5,310 bases of DNA from Calditrichaceae bacterium. Its GTDB lineage: Bacteria > Calditrichota > Calditrichia > Calditrichales > Calditrichaceae. Both the position numbers and the translations under genes were made by a program. Numbering within the stretch: the first letter of the stretch is position 1; each line of letters begins with the position of its first letter. Location: positions 1-5,310 of the forward strand of contig JAUVIB010000265.1 of assembly GCA_030592985.1 (NCBI GenBank). Reading direction: 5' to 3'. Shown here one piece after another: positions 1 to 5,310 of this stretch. Under the pieces are notes generated by a model. That model did not search any database. It had not been told where the DNA came from and worked only from the letters and a program-made list of their open reading frames with translations.

Positions 1-34
1 AATATTTGATAAATTCAAGATTCGAAAATGAAAA

Positions 35-108
35 GGGCCCGTAGCTCAGTTGGTTAGAGCAGCCGACTCATAATCGGCTGGTCCGGGGTTCGAGTCCCTG
101 CGGGCCCA
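35..108 (+). tRNA. tRNA with CAU anticodon, probably tRNA-Ile2 (lysidine type)
   Basis: A complete cloverleaf can be drawn. The acceptor stem is GGGCCCG (35-41) with CGGGCCC (101-107). The D stem is GCTC (44-47) with GAGC (57-60), the anticodon stem GCCGA (62-66) with TCGGC (74-78), and the T stem CGGGG (84-88) with CCCTG (96-100) around TTCGAGT. The anticodon loop CTCATAA gives CAU at 69-71 and the discriminator is A108. CAU can be elongator Met, initiator Met or Ile2. The first acceptor pair is G-C, unlike the usual unpaired initiator end. Acceptor pairs C4-G69 and C5-G68, known determinants for TilS in E. coli, and the GACTCATAATC anticodon arm both resemble tRNA-Ile2. Lysidine at the wobble C would then make it read AUA. 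The 3' CCA is not encoded (the sequence continues A-C-T), so a CCA-adding enzyme is required. The tRNA call is near certain; the Ile2 identity is inference. Confidence 0.95.
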
Positions 109-162
109 CTTTTAAAAGGGAGAAAGATGTTTCTCGGTAATAAAAAAATCGTAACATAAATT

Positions 163-204
163 AAAAAAGTGCATTTCTTGAAAATCAAGAAATGCACTTT
201 TTTT
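163..204 (+). terminator. Intrinsic terminator-like hairpin, possibly bidirectional
   Basis: A perfect inverted repeat pairs 163-180 (AAAAAAGTGCATTTCTTG) with 186-203 around the loop AAAAT, giving 18 bp. The core GTGCATTTCTTG is followed on the 3' side by seven T (198-204). Because the 5' arm begins with six A, the reverse strand also ends in a T-run, so it could act in both directions. On the + strand it would end the tRNA transcript. The stem is long and not very GC-rich. It ends only 27 nt before the GTG start of the next gene, so it might also be a leader hairpin for that gene. Confidence 0.8.
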
Positions 205-217
205 ATGTATAAAATGT

Positions 218-222
218 AGGAG
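218..222 (+). promoter_or_regulatory. Ribosome-binding site supporting the GTG start at 232
   Basis: AGGAG lies 9 nt upstream of the GTG codon at 232. This is a strong Shine-Dalgarno match at normal spacing and decides in favour of the GTG start, since no in-frame ATG lies close by with a comparable site. Confidence 0.75.
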
Positions 223-231
223 AATTTTAAA

Positions 232-948
232 GTGCAAAAAACCACATATGCCTTAATTGAATTACAGGAAGTGGATTACCGTTTAGACGAATTAATGGAG
301 GAACGCGGAGATTTACCACTCATTGTCGAAGATCTTAAATCCAAATTGGATGTTAAAAAGAGTGATTTGGAGCTGTTAACAAGCGGCGTAAAAGAAAACA
401 AATTACTTGTTAAAAATTTGGAAATCAGCATTGAAGATGCAAAAATAAAACTAAAAAAATATGAAGACCAACTTTATCAAGTTAAGACCAATAAGGAATA
501 TGATGCTATAACACTAGAAACGGAATCGGTTAAGGAACAGCTCGATACATTTGAGACCGATATCATAGAAAATACGGATAAAATAGAAAAATATATTGAA
601 GAAATAGATATATTGGAATCTGAGATTGAAAAACTTAATAGTGAGTACGAAGAAAATACAATAGAGCTTGAGTCTAAAATGCGGTCAACGGCAGAAGAGG
701 AAAACATACTGCTTCAAGAGAGAAAAATCATTATTGATGGGTTTAACCAAAATATAATAAAAACATATGAAAAAGTTCGAAAAGCAAGAGATGGTATGGG
801 TGTTGCAAATATAAAGAATGCTGTTTGCGGAGGTTGCTACTCTTATATACCACCACAAAAAATTGTTGAAATTAAAAAAATGAAAAAAATATATACCTGT
901 GAATTTTGCGGTAGAATCTTGGTTTATAACAAAGCTCAGGATGATTAA
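232..948 (+). CDS. Coiled-coil protein with C-terminal C4 zinc ribbon (COG1579 / zf-RING_7 family)
   Basis: The product is 238 residues, begins at GTG and ends at TAA 946-948. Roughly residues 10-180 are rich in Glu, Lys, Leu and Ile with heptad-like spacing, as expected for a long antiparallel coiled-coil hairpin. The C-terminus holds a zinc ribbon with Cys199-x2-Cys202 and Cys223-x2-Cys226, with the family-typical sequence IPPQKIVEIKK between the pairs. Length and architecture match the COG1579 family, which includes Helicobacter FlgZ (HP0958) and Chlamydia CdsZ (CT398). Those relatives act as adaptors for sigma-54, flagellar or secretion components and nucleic acids. In most other bacteria the role is not known, and no flagellar or secretion genes are visible here. 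The protein is probably cytoplasmic, with no signal peptide or membrane segment. It is followed by an 80-nt AT-rich gap and then RNase P RNA. Family membership is firm; function is open. Confidence 0.9.
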   Translation: MQKTTYALIELQEVDYRLDELMEERGDLPLIVEDLKSKLDVKKSDLELLTSGVKENKLLVKNLEISIEDAKIKLKKYEDQLYQVKTNKEYDAITLETESVKEQLDTFETDIIENTDKIEKYIEEIDILESEIEKLNSEYEENTIELESKMRSTAEEENILLQERKIIIDGFNQNIIKTYEKVRKARDGMGVANIKNAVCGGCYSYIPPQKIVEIKKMKKIYTCEFCGRILVYNKAQDD

Positions 949-979
949 AATTTCATTCAATTAAAATAAATATAGTCAT

Positions 980-994
980 TAACCACTATGGTTA
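980..994 (+). repeat. Small inverted repeat in the gap before rnpB
   Basis: TAACCA (980-985) and TGGTTA (989-994) form a 6-bp palindrome with a 3-nt centre. It lies in the 80-nt AT-rich gap between the zinc-ribbon gene and rnpB. No T-run follows, so it is a poor intrinsic terminator. It could be an operator upstream of rnpB or chance in AT-rich DNA. The rest of 949-1028 shows no gene and no convincing promoter hexamers. Confidence 0.3.
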
Positions 995-1028
995 TTGTTA
1001 AAAAAGAATTAAAATAAAAATAAATAAT

Positions 1029-1438
1029 CCAAAGTAAACCGGGTAGTCACGCCTGTAAAGGTGAGGAAAGTCCGAACATCAACGGGAAAAAATTTTTGCG
1101 AAAGCAAAAACTGCCGTTAGGCGGATGGATAGTGTCACAGAAAAAATACCGTCCACATTTTGTGGATAAGGGTGAAATGGCGAGGTAAGAGCTCACCACT
1201 TTGTTCTTTCGGGATAGCCTGTTAGGCTCGTTTTAACGCAAAGGTATGACAAACCCATTTTGATGCAAAACCAAATAAAGAAGAAAATCACATTGTGATG
1301 CGTAATTCCCATTACGCGTCTGCTTTAGCAGACACACTTCAGGGTAGGTCGCTTAAATTAATCGGCAACGGTTAATTAAGATAAATGGCTACCATCCCTA
1401 TCAAGGGATACAGAATTCGGCTTACAGGTTTATTTTGG
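1029..1438 (+). ncRNA. rnpB: RNase P RNA, bacterial type A
   Basis: This is the catalytic RNA that removes 5' leaders from precursor tRNAs. Conserved blocks are visible: GAGGAAAGTCC (1063-1073), CACAGAAA (1136-1143), AAGGGTGAAA (1168-1177), GAGGTAAGAGC (1182-1192), AACCAAATA (1269-1277), GGGTAGG (1342-1348) and ACAGAATTCGGCTTA (1410-1424). P1 pairs 1029-1040 with 1427-1438 (12 bp, one G-U) and sets both ends. P2 pairs 1042-1048 with 1387-1393. P3 is 5 bp with a GUAA tetraloop (1050-1063). P4 pairs AAG-U-CCGAA (1068-1076) with TTCGGCTT (1416-1423), leaving the universally bulged U at 1071. P5 is CATC 1077-1080 with GATG 1262-1265. P6 is GGGA 1084-1087 with the loop TCCC 1307-1310 of the P16/P17 hairpin (1300-1317). 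P9 is 1153-1165 and P15 is 1280-1283 with 1337-1340. L15 has no GGU. A P19-like hairpin (1394-1409) sits in J2/4. Confidence 0.97.
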
Positions 1439-1446
1439 ATTTTAAT

Positions 1447-1451
1447 AAGGA
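1447..1451 (+). promoter_or_regulatory. Ribosome-binding site that fixes the recJ start at 1460
   Basis: AAGGA ends 8 nt before the ATG at 1460, which is normal spacing. The in-frame ATG at 1451 overlaps this motif and has nothing suitable upstream. The in-frame ATG at 1385 lies inside the folded core of RNase P RNA. The site begins 9 nt after the 3' strand of rnpB helix P1. Confidence 0.7.
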
Positions 1452-1459
1452 TGGTCGCC

Positions 1460-3166
1460 ATGCTCTATCAATGGAAGTTACCCGATAAAGTCGACCCAGA
1501 TATTATTTCACATATTTCTCAGAAATTTCAACTAAATCCTCTTATAGCCAATATTTTATACAACAGAAATATTATAGAAGATCAGGAGATTTATCATTTT
1601 TTTAATGATAAATTAGACAAATTATTTGATCCCTTCTTGTTGAATGGAATGGATATTGCCGTAATGCGTATTATCTCTGCCTTGCAAAAGGGAGAGAAGA
1701 TAATGATATACGGTGATTATGACGTTGATGGAGTTACCAGTGTTTCAATTCTTTATGACAGTTTGTTTCAAATAGGCGGAAAAGTCCTTTTTTATATTCC
1801 GGACCGCTTTGATGATGGATACGGATTATCTGAAACAGGTATTATTAAAGCGAATGAACGAGGGGTATCGCTTATCGTAACCGTTGATTGCGGCACAACG
1901 GCTGTTGAGGAGGTAGAGTTTGCAAAAAGTCTTGGGATAGAAACCATTATTTGTGATCACCATGAACAGAGTGATAAAATCCCGGATGCTGTAGCGCTAT
2001 TAAATCCCAAATTAATAGGTTCCAATTATCCATTCCGCGAACTTGCAGGCTGTGGTGTGGCGTTTAAACTGCTTCAGGGTTTAGTGGATAGATTGGGCCA
2101 TAAAAAAGATTTTGCTTACAAATATCTTGATTTAGTAGCTATTGGGACAGCTGCGGATATTGTTGATTTAACTTCTGAAAACAGGATAATTGTGAAATAT
2201 GGCCTAAAACTGATCAATGAATCTCCCCGCGATGGTGTTTATGCATTAATGGAACAATGCGGTTTAATTAATCAAGAGTTAACCGTTAACTCTATTGTGT
2301 TTAATATCGCTCCGAGAATAAATGCAGTCGGCAGAATTTCTAATGCAAAAAAAGCGGTGCATCTTTTAACAACAACCAGTTTACAGCAGAGTAGAAATAT
2401 CGCTCAGATCCTCGAGAAAGAAAATAATACACGCCGAAGTATTGATGAGGTTACTTTTAAAGAGGCGGAAGAAATCATTGAACAAACTGTTGATCTGGAA
2501 AATGATAATATCCTTGTTCTTGCCAAAACTGATTGGCATGTTGGAGTACTTGGAGTTGTTGCATCACGATTAGTTGAGAAACACAAAAGACCGGTTATTC
2601 TGATTTCAATTATTGATGGAATTGGAAAAGGTTCTGCCCGTACAGTGCGTAATGTTAACATTTTATCACATATCAAACTTTCGGAATCATTATTAATCAC
2701 CTACGGGGGGCATCAATACGCTGCAGGGTTAACAATTGCCGAGACAAATATCGAGGATTTTAAAAATCGTTTAATTGATTCTACTGGCAGTGAAATATCA
2801 CTTGAAGAAATGAAACCAAAGTTAAATATTGATTTCGAAGTTATGTTAGAACAATTTAATAGTGATTTTTTTAAAGGTTTAAAATTGATGGGACCATTTG
2901 GTCCGGGTAATATGCGCCCCATATTTACTACTCACGGACTCCAGGTATTCGGTAGAGTTGATATTGTAGGAAATAATCATCTTAAAACCAAATTCAAACA
3001 AAATGGCGTTGTCCTTGATGCCATCGGATTTAACCTTGGTGATTATGCCCATGAATTCTATAATACGAAAGATAAATTGTCAATAAGTTATGTTATTGAA
3101 GAAAATAATTGGAATGGAAGAATAACTATCCAAATGAGAATAAAAGATTTTGAGGTTGAAGAATAA
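1460..3166 (+). CDS. recJ: Single-stranded-DNA-specific 5'-3' exonuclease RecJ
   Basis: RecJ degrades single-stranded DNA 5' to 3' in the cytoplasm, acting in RecFOR recombination, base-excision and mismatch repair. From the ATG at 1460 the protein has 568 residues, normal for the family. The DHH phosphoesterase core shows DYDVDG (about 86-91), VDCG (142-145), the signature DHH (166-168) and TAADIVD (230-236). APRINAVGR (284-292) follows, as in RecJ proper. The DHHA1 domain shows DWHVGVLG (358-365) and GGHQYAAG (416-423), and the C-terminal OB-fold segment includes PFGPGN (479-484). All metal-binding Asp/His motifs look intact. The reading frame extends upstream to an ATG at 1385, but that would encode rnpB sequence and a foreign hydrophobic N-terminus, so I prefer 1460. 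The stop codon shares its last A with the next start (TAATG), implying translational coupling. No terminator separates it from rnpB. Confidence 0.96.
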   Translation: MLYQWKLPDKVDPDIISHISQKFQLNPLIANILYNRNIIEDQEIYHFFNDKLDKLFDPFLLNGMDIAVMRIISALQKGEKIMIYGDYDVDGVTSVSILYDSLFQIGGKVLFYIPDRFDDGYGLSETGIIKANERGVSLIVTVDCGTTAVEEVEFAKSLGIETIICDHHEQSDKIPDAVALLNPKLIGSNYPFRELAGCGVAFKLLQGLVDRLGHKKDFAYKYLDLVAIGTAADIVDLTSENRIIVKYGLKLINESPRDGVYALMEQCGLINQELTVNSIVFNIAPRINAVGRISNAKKAVHLLTTTSLQQSRNIAQILEKENNTRRSIDEVTFKEAEEIIEQTVDLENDNILVLAKTDWHVGVLGVVASRLVEKHKRPVILISIIDGIGKGSARTVRNVNILSHIKLSESLLITYGGHQYAAGLTIAETNIEDFKNRLIDSTGSEISLEEMKPKLNIDFEVMLEQFNSDFFKGLKLMGPFGPGNMRPIFTTHGLQVFGRVDIVGNNHLKTKFKQNGVVLDAIGFNLGDYAHEFYNTKDKLSISYVIEENNWNGRITIQMRIKDFEVEE

Positions 3167-3993
3167 TGAAGAATAATGATATTGATTTAACTTTATTTGA
3201 ATTACTTAAAAAAACACGAGAAAATCAAAAATTAACTCTTAAAGAAATTTCTCAAAAGAGTCGGATTAGTATTAAATATCTTGAGGCGTTAGAATTAGGA
3301 AATTATAAAGAAATTCCATCGATTTATGATAAATTGTTTTTTCAGACATACCTGTCTTTTCTAAATATTGAAAATAAAGATAAAATTTTAGATGAATATA
3401 ATGTTATCAGAGGAGAAGGCCAATTACCAGAGAAATTTACTGATATAGAAATTAAAAATGATGGGAATTTTTTTAATCATATTAAAAAAATTTATTTCAT
3501 CTTACCAGCGTTAGTATTAATCATAATCGTAATAATTTTAGCCATGTACACAAAGCAGGACGATGATCAGGGGATGTTGCCTGTAAAAGAATTGACAGTT
3601 AAAGATGTCGTTGAGGAAATTAACAAAAAAGAGCTTGAAGAGATAGTTGCTGCTCAATCAATAAAAGACAGTCTTGCCGGAAAAGAGAAGGTGTCAGTAG
3701 ATATTTTTGCTTTGGAAAAAACATGGATAAGAGTTATTAAAGATCACAAAGATACGACAGAATACATGCTTATACTTAATGATAAAATAGTGATTTCTGC
3801 CGATTCAGTTTTAACTTTTCTCATTGGAAATGCCAATGGTTTGAAAATGACTGTGAATGGAAAAGATGAAGGCAAAATTGGTAATAAGGGCGAGATTATT
3901 ACCTTTATGAAAGTGACACCAAAAGGTATTGTTGCTAAAAATATTAAACAGCCCATTAAAGGGAATAAGGTTGATACACTTCAAAATAATTAA
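3166..3993 (+). CDS. rodZ: RodZ-like protein: N-terminal HTH, one transmembrane helix, C-terminal DUF4115-type domain
   Basis: RodZ links the MreB cytoskeleton to the wall-elongation machinery in the inner membrane. This 275-residue protein has the same order of parts. Residues about 8-80 form an HTH_25-type helix-turn-helix (LKEISQKSRISIKYLEALELG). Next comes a transmembrane helix at about 109-128 (IYFILPALVLIIIVIILAMY), then a charged linker. A beta-rich domain at about 175-255 (WIRVIKDHKDTTEYMLILND onward) resembles the periplasmic DUF4115 domain. Aromatic residues F58 and Y62 have the same spacing as F60 and Y64 of E. coli RodZ, which contact MreB. Orientation is inferred as N-in, C-out. 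The start at 3166 overlaps the recJ stop by one base, with GAGG at 3152-3155 as a plausible ribosome-binding site. No mreB is in the window. A membrane-bound regulator of another kind is possible but less likely. Confidence 0.85.
   Translation: MKNNDIDLTLFELLKKTRENQKLTLKEISQKSRISIKYLEALELGNYKEIPSIYDKLFFQTYLSFLNIENKDKILDEYNVIRGEGQLPEKFTDIEIKNDGNFFNHIKKIYFILPALVLIIIVIILAMYTKQDDDQGMLPVKELTVKDVVEEINKKELEEIVAAQSIKDSLAGKEKVSVDIFALEKTWIRVIKDHKDTTEYMLILNDKIVISADSVLTFLIGNANGLKMTVNGKDEGKIGNKGEIITFMKVTPKGIVAKNIKQPIKGNKVDTLQNN
3959..3964 (+). promoter_or_regulatory. Ribosome-binding site favouring a TTG start at 3971
   Basis: AAGGGA lies 6 nt upstream of an in-frame TTG at 3971, inside the end of the rodZ-like gene. 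The earlier in-frame TTG codons at 3929 and 3932 have no comparable site and would put extra residues before the signal peptide. No ATG is available before the signal peptide in this frame. Confidence 0.5.
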
Positions 3994-4492
3994 TATTGCG
4001 ATATTTTTTTTCTTCATAAGCTGCGTAACACCTCTTTTATCGAGAAAAGAGGTTCACAATAATATAGAAATTCTATATGGGAGTATTTCCCTTGAACAAC
4101 TATATTTTGATTATCCTAAATGGAAAAATATAGAGTCACAGTATCAACCAGACAATTCTGTTATTCACCAATTAAAAAAGATAGATGAAAACTATAAAGT
4201 TATTGTATTTCTGGGTACTTGGTGCAGTGATAGTAAACATGAAGTACCTTTATTTTACAAAGTTTTAAAAAATGCAAAAATCAATAATAAACTGGATATT
4301 CAATTATGGGCCGTGGATCAGGAAAAACACCTAAATAATAATCTTCCACAAGAGAACGAAATAGAACTTATACCAACATTTATTTTTTATAAAAATGATC
4401 ATGAAATAGGAAGGATAATTGAAACACCTGACAATAGTATGGAACAGGACATACTTAATATCTTAATAAAAGGAAAGAATGAATCTAAATAA
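3971..4492 (+). CDS. Thioredoxin-fold lipoprotein with CxxS active site
   Basis: From the TTG at 3971 the product has 173 residues. Residues 1-17 (MIHFKIINIAIFFFFIS) form a short signal peptide before Cys18, so this looks like a lipoprotein anchored on the periplasmic side; the F at -3 is off the lipobox consensus. The thioredoxin fold shows VIVFLGTWCSDSKHEVP, with Cys85 and Ser88 where thioredoxins have CxxC. A strand follows, then IPTF with the expected cis-proline at about 135. These are the only two cysteines in the protein, and one would be lipidated. It therefore cannot form the usual active-site disulfide and may act as a monothiol reductase, an isomerase-like or binding protein, or a TlpA-like variant. 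It overlaps the rodZ-like gene by 23 nt and the next gene by 14 nt. The longest reading frame starts at TTG 3929 (187 residues). The specific substrate is unknown. Confidence 0.82.
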   Translation: MIHFKIINIAIFFFFISCVTPLLSRKEVHNNIEILYGSISLEQLYFDYPKWKNIESQYQPDNSVIHQLKKIDENYKVIVFLGTWCSDSKHEVPLFYKVLKNAKINNKLDIQLWAVDQEKHLNNNLPQENEIELIPTFIFYKNDHEIGRIIETPDNSMEQDILNILIKGKNESK

Positions 4493-5310
4493 ATCAATAA
4501 TCTTTTGGTCAATATTTCTTCTACTATATACATATTCCTTTTCGAAAGAGATGATCAGTGCGCATAAAGGTATGGTGGTCACCGCAGATTCCCTGGCATC
4601 AGAGATTGGTCTCAATATTCTTAAATCGGGAGGTAATTCAATTGACGCAGCCGTTGCTATTGGCTTTGCTTTGGCTGTAGCATATCCTAATGCAGGCAAT
4701 CTTGGCGGTGGTGGATTTATGGTGATTCGTGACGCAAAAGGAAATATCTTTTGTCTGGATTATCGTGAGAAAGCACCTCTTAAAGCTAAAAGCGACATGT
4801 ATGTTGACCCAAAAACCGGTAAAGTTTTGGAAAATTCCAGTACTCTGGGTTATCTCGCGGCGGGTGTTCCCGGTACTGTACATGGATTATGGAATGCACA
4901 CAATAAATTTGGCAAGCTTAAATGGTCTGATTTACTTAAACCTGCAATTACGTTAGCAGAGAAAGGATTTAAACTTAGCCCTAAAAAAGCTGCTCTATTT
5001 TTAAGTTATATAGATCGTTTTTTACTTTTTCCTTCAACAAAAAAAATCTTTTTAAAAAATGGTAATTTCCCTTACGCATCCGGTGATATATTTATGCAGC
5101 AAGATTTGGCAGAAACAATAAAAAGAATTGCTCAAAATGGGGTAAAAGGGTTCTATGGCGGAGAGACGGCACTTCTTTTTGAAAAGGATTTCAAAAAGAA
5201 TAATGGTTTGATTACTCGAAAAGATTTAAGTGTATATGAGTCTCGGTGGCGTAATCCTATAACGATATCGTATAGAGGATATAAAATTTACTCAATACCA
5301 CCACCCAGCT
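4479..5310 (+). CDS. ggt: Gamma-glutamyltransferase, N-terminal part (runs off the window end)
   Basis: This enzyme cleaves or transfers the gamma-glutamyl group of glutathione and related peptides, usually in the periplasm or outside the cell. The ATG at 4479 follows AAAGGA (4469-4474) and overlaps the previous gene by 14 nt. Visible are 277 residues with no stop. Residues 1-22 form a Sec-type signal peptide, with likely cleavage after SFS. The large-subunit signature follows: TADSLASEIGLNILKSGGN (35-53), DAAVAIGFALAVAYP (56-70), GNLGGGGFM (73-81) and DYREKAP (94-100), in which Arg96 corresponds to the Arg that binds the gamma-glutamyl carboxylate. AAGVPGT (127-133) is also typical. The autocatalytic Thr that begins the small subunit lies beyond the window, so I cannot confirm activity. 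Full-length relatives have about 550-590 residues, so roughly half is present. Confidence 0.95.
   Translation, partial: MNLNKSIIFWSIFLLLYTYSFSKEMISAHKGMVVTADSLASEIGLNILKSGGNSIDAAVAIGFALAVAYPNAGNLGGGGFMVIRDAKGNIFCLDYREKAPLKAKSDMYVDPKTGKVLENSSTLGYLAAGVPGTVHGLWNAHNKFGKLKWSDLLKPAITLAEKGFKLSPKKAALFLSYIDRFLLFPSTKKIFLKNGNFPYASGDIFMQQDLAETIKRIAQNGVKGFYGGETALLFEKDFKKNNGLITRKDLSVYESRWRNPITISYRGYKIYSIPPPS

Noticed and set aside
208..213. TATAAA as a -10 box for the zinc-ribbon gene
   Set aside because: Transcription would start at about 220, inside the ribosome-binding site, and no -35 box lies at proper spacing.
54..245. Reverse-strand open frame ending in GPAGTRTPDQPIMSRLL
   Set aside because: It is the antisense translation of the tRNA and the terminator hairpin. 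This tail is a well-known spurious protein produced from reverse tRNA sequence.
995..1028. Possible rnpB promoter with TTGTTA (995-1000) as a -35 box and TAAATA (1021-1026) as a -10 box
   Set aside because: Spacing is 20 nt, the -10 lies too close to the RNA 5' end, and the region is so AT-rich that such matches are expected by chance.
1287..1333. The run of three adjacent hairpins as a CRISPR-like or repetitive extragenic array
   Set aside because: The hairpins differ in sequence and fit inside the RNase P P15 loop, with the middle one explained as P16/P17.
1385..1459. Upstream extension of recJ starting MATIPIKGYRIRL
   Set aside because: It is translated from the conserved 3' part of rnpB and has no suitable ribosome-binding site.
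4729..4956. 75-residue + strand open frame inside ggt
   Set aside because: It is a shadow of the well-supported ggt frame, with no recognisable protein features.

Overview
The window is AT-rich bacterial chromosome with ordinary housekeeping content; I found no mobile element, CRISPR array or phage gene. Several genes are preceded by recognisable Shine-Dalgarno sequences. The gene set (COG1579-type coiled-coil/zinc-ribbon protein, type A RNase P RNA, RecJ, RodZ-like protein, lipid-anchored thioredoxin-like protein, secreted gamma-glutamyltransferase) suits a Gram-negative, rod-shaped or otherwise wall-bearing organism. Its flavour is that of the Fibrobacterota-Chlorobi-Bacteroidota group or a related uncultured phylum such as Marinimicrobia. 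That placement is an impression from protein style, not a demonstrated assignment.

Layout, all on the + strand: (1) 35-108, a tRNA with anticodon CAU, probably the lysidine-modified tRNA-Ile2, with no encoded CCA; (2) 163-204, a long hairpin with a T-run that looks like an intrinsic terminator; (3) 232-948, a GTG-initiated coiled-coil plus C4 zinc-ribbon protein; (4) 949-1028, a short AT-rich gap; (5) 1029-1438, RNase P RNA, whose P1, P2, P3, P4, P5, P6, P9 and P15-P17 elements can be paired by eye; (6) 1460-3166, recJ; (7) 3166-3993, a RodZ-like HTH/transmembrane protein; (8) 3971-4492, a thioredoxin-fold lipoprotein with a CxxS active site; (9) 4479 to the window end, the N-terminal part of a gamma-glutamyltransferase.

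The last four genes overlap their neighbours by 1, 23 and 14 nt, so they almost certainly form one translationally coupled operon. RNase P RNA sits immediately upstream with only 21 nt to the recJ start and no terminator between, so rnpB may be transcribed with the operon and released by processing. The longest recJ reading frame runs back into rnpB; the start at 1460 avoids this and has a well-placed ribosome-binding site.

The most interesting signal is in the RNase P RNA. The L15 region that in most bacterial RNase P RNAs carries the GGU that pairs with the tRNA CCA end has no GGU here. Two small hairpins flank the P16/P17 hairpin instead, and the one tRNA in the window has no encoded CCA. 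This resembles the co-variation described for cyanobacteria and Chlamydia.
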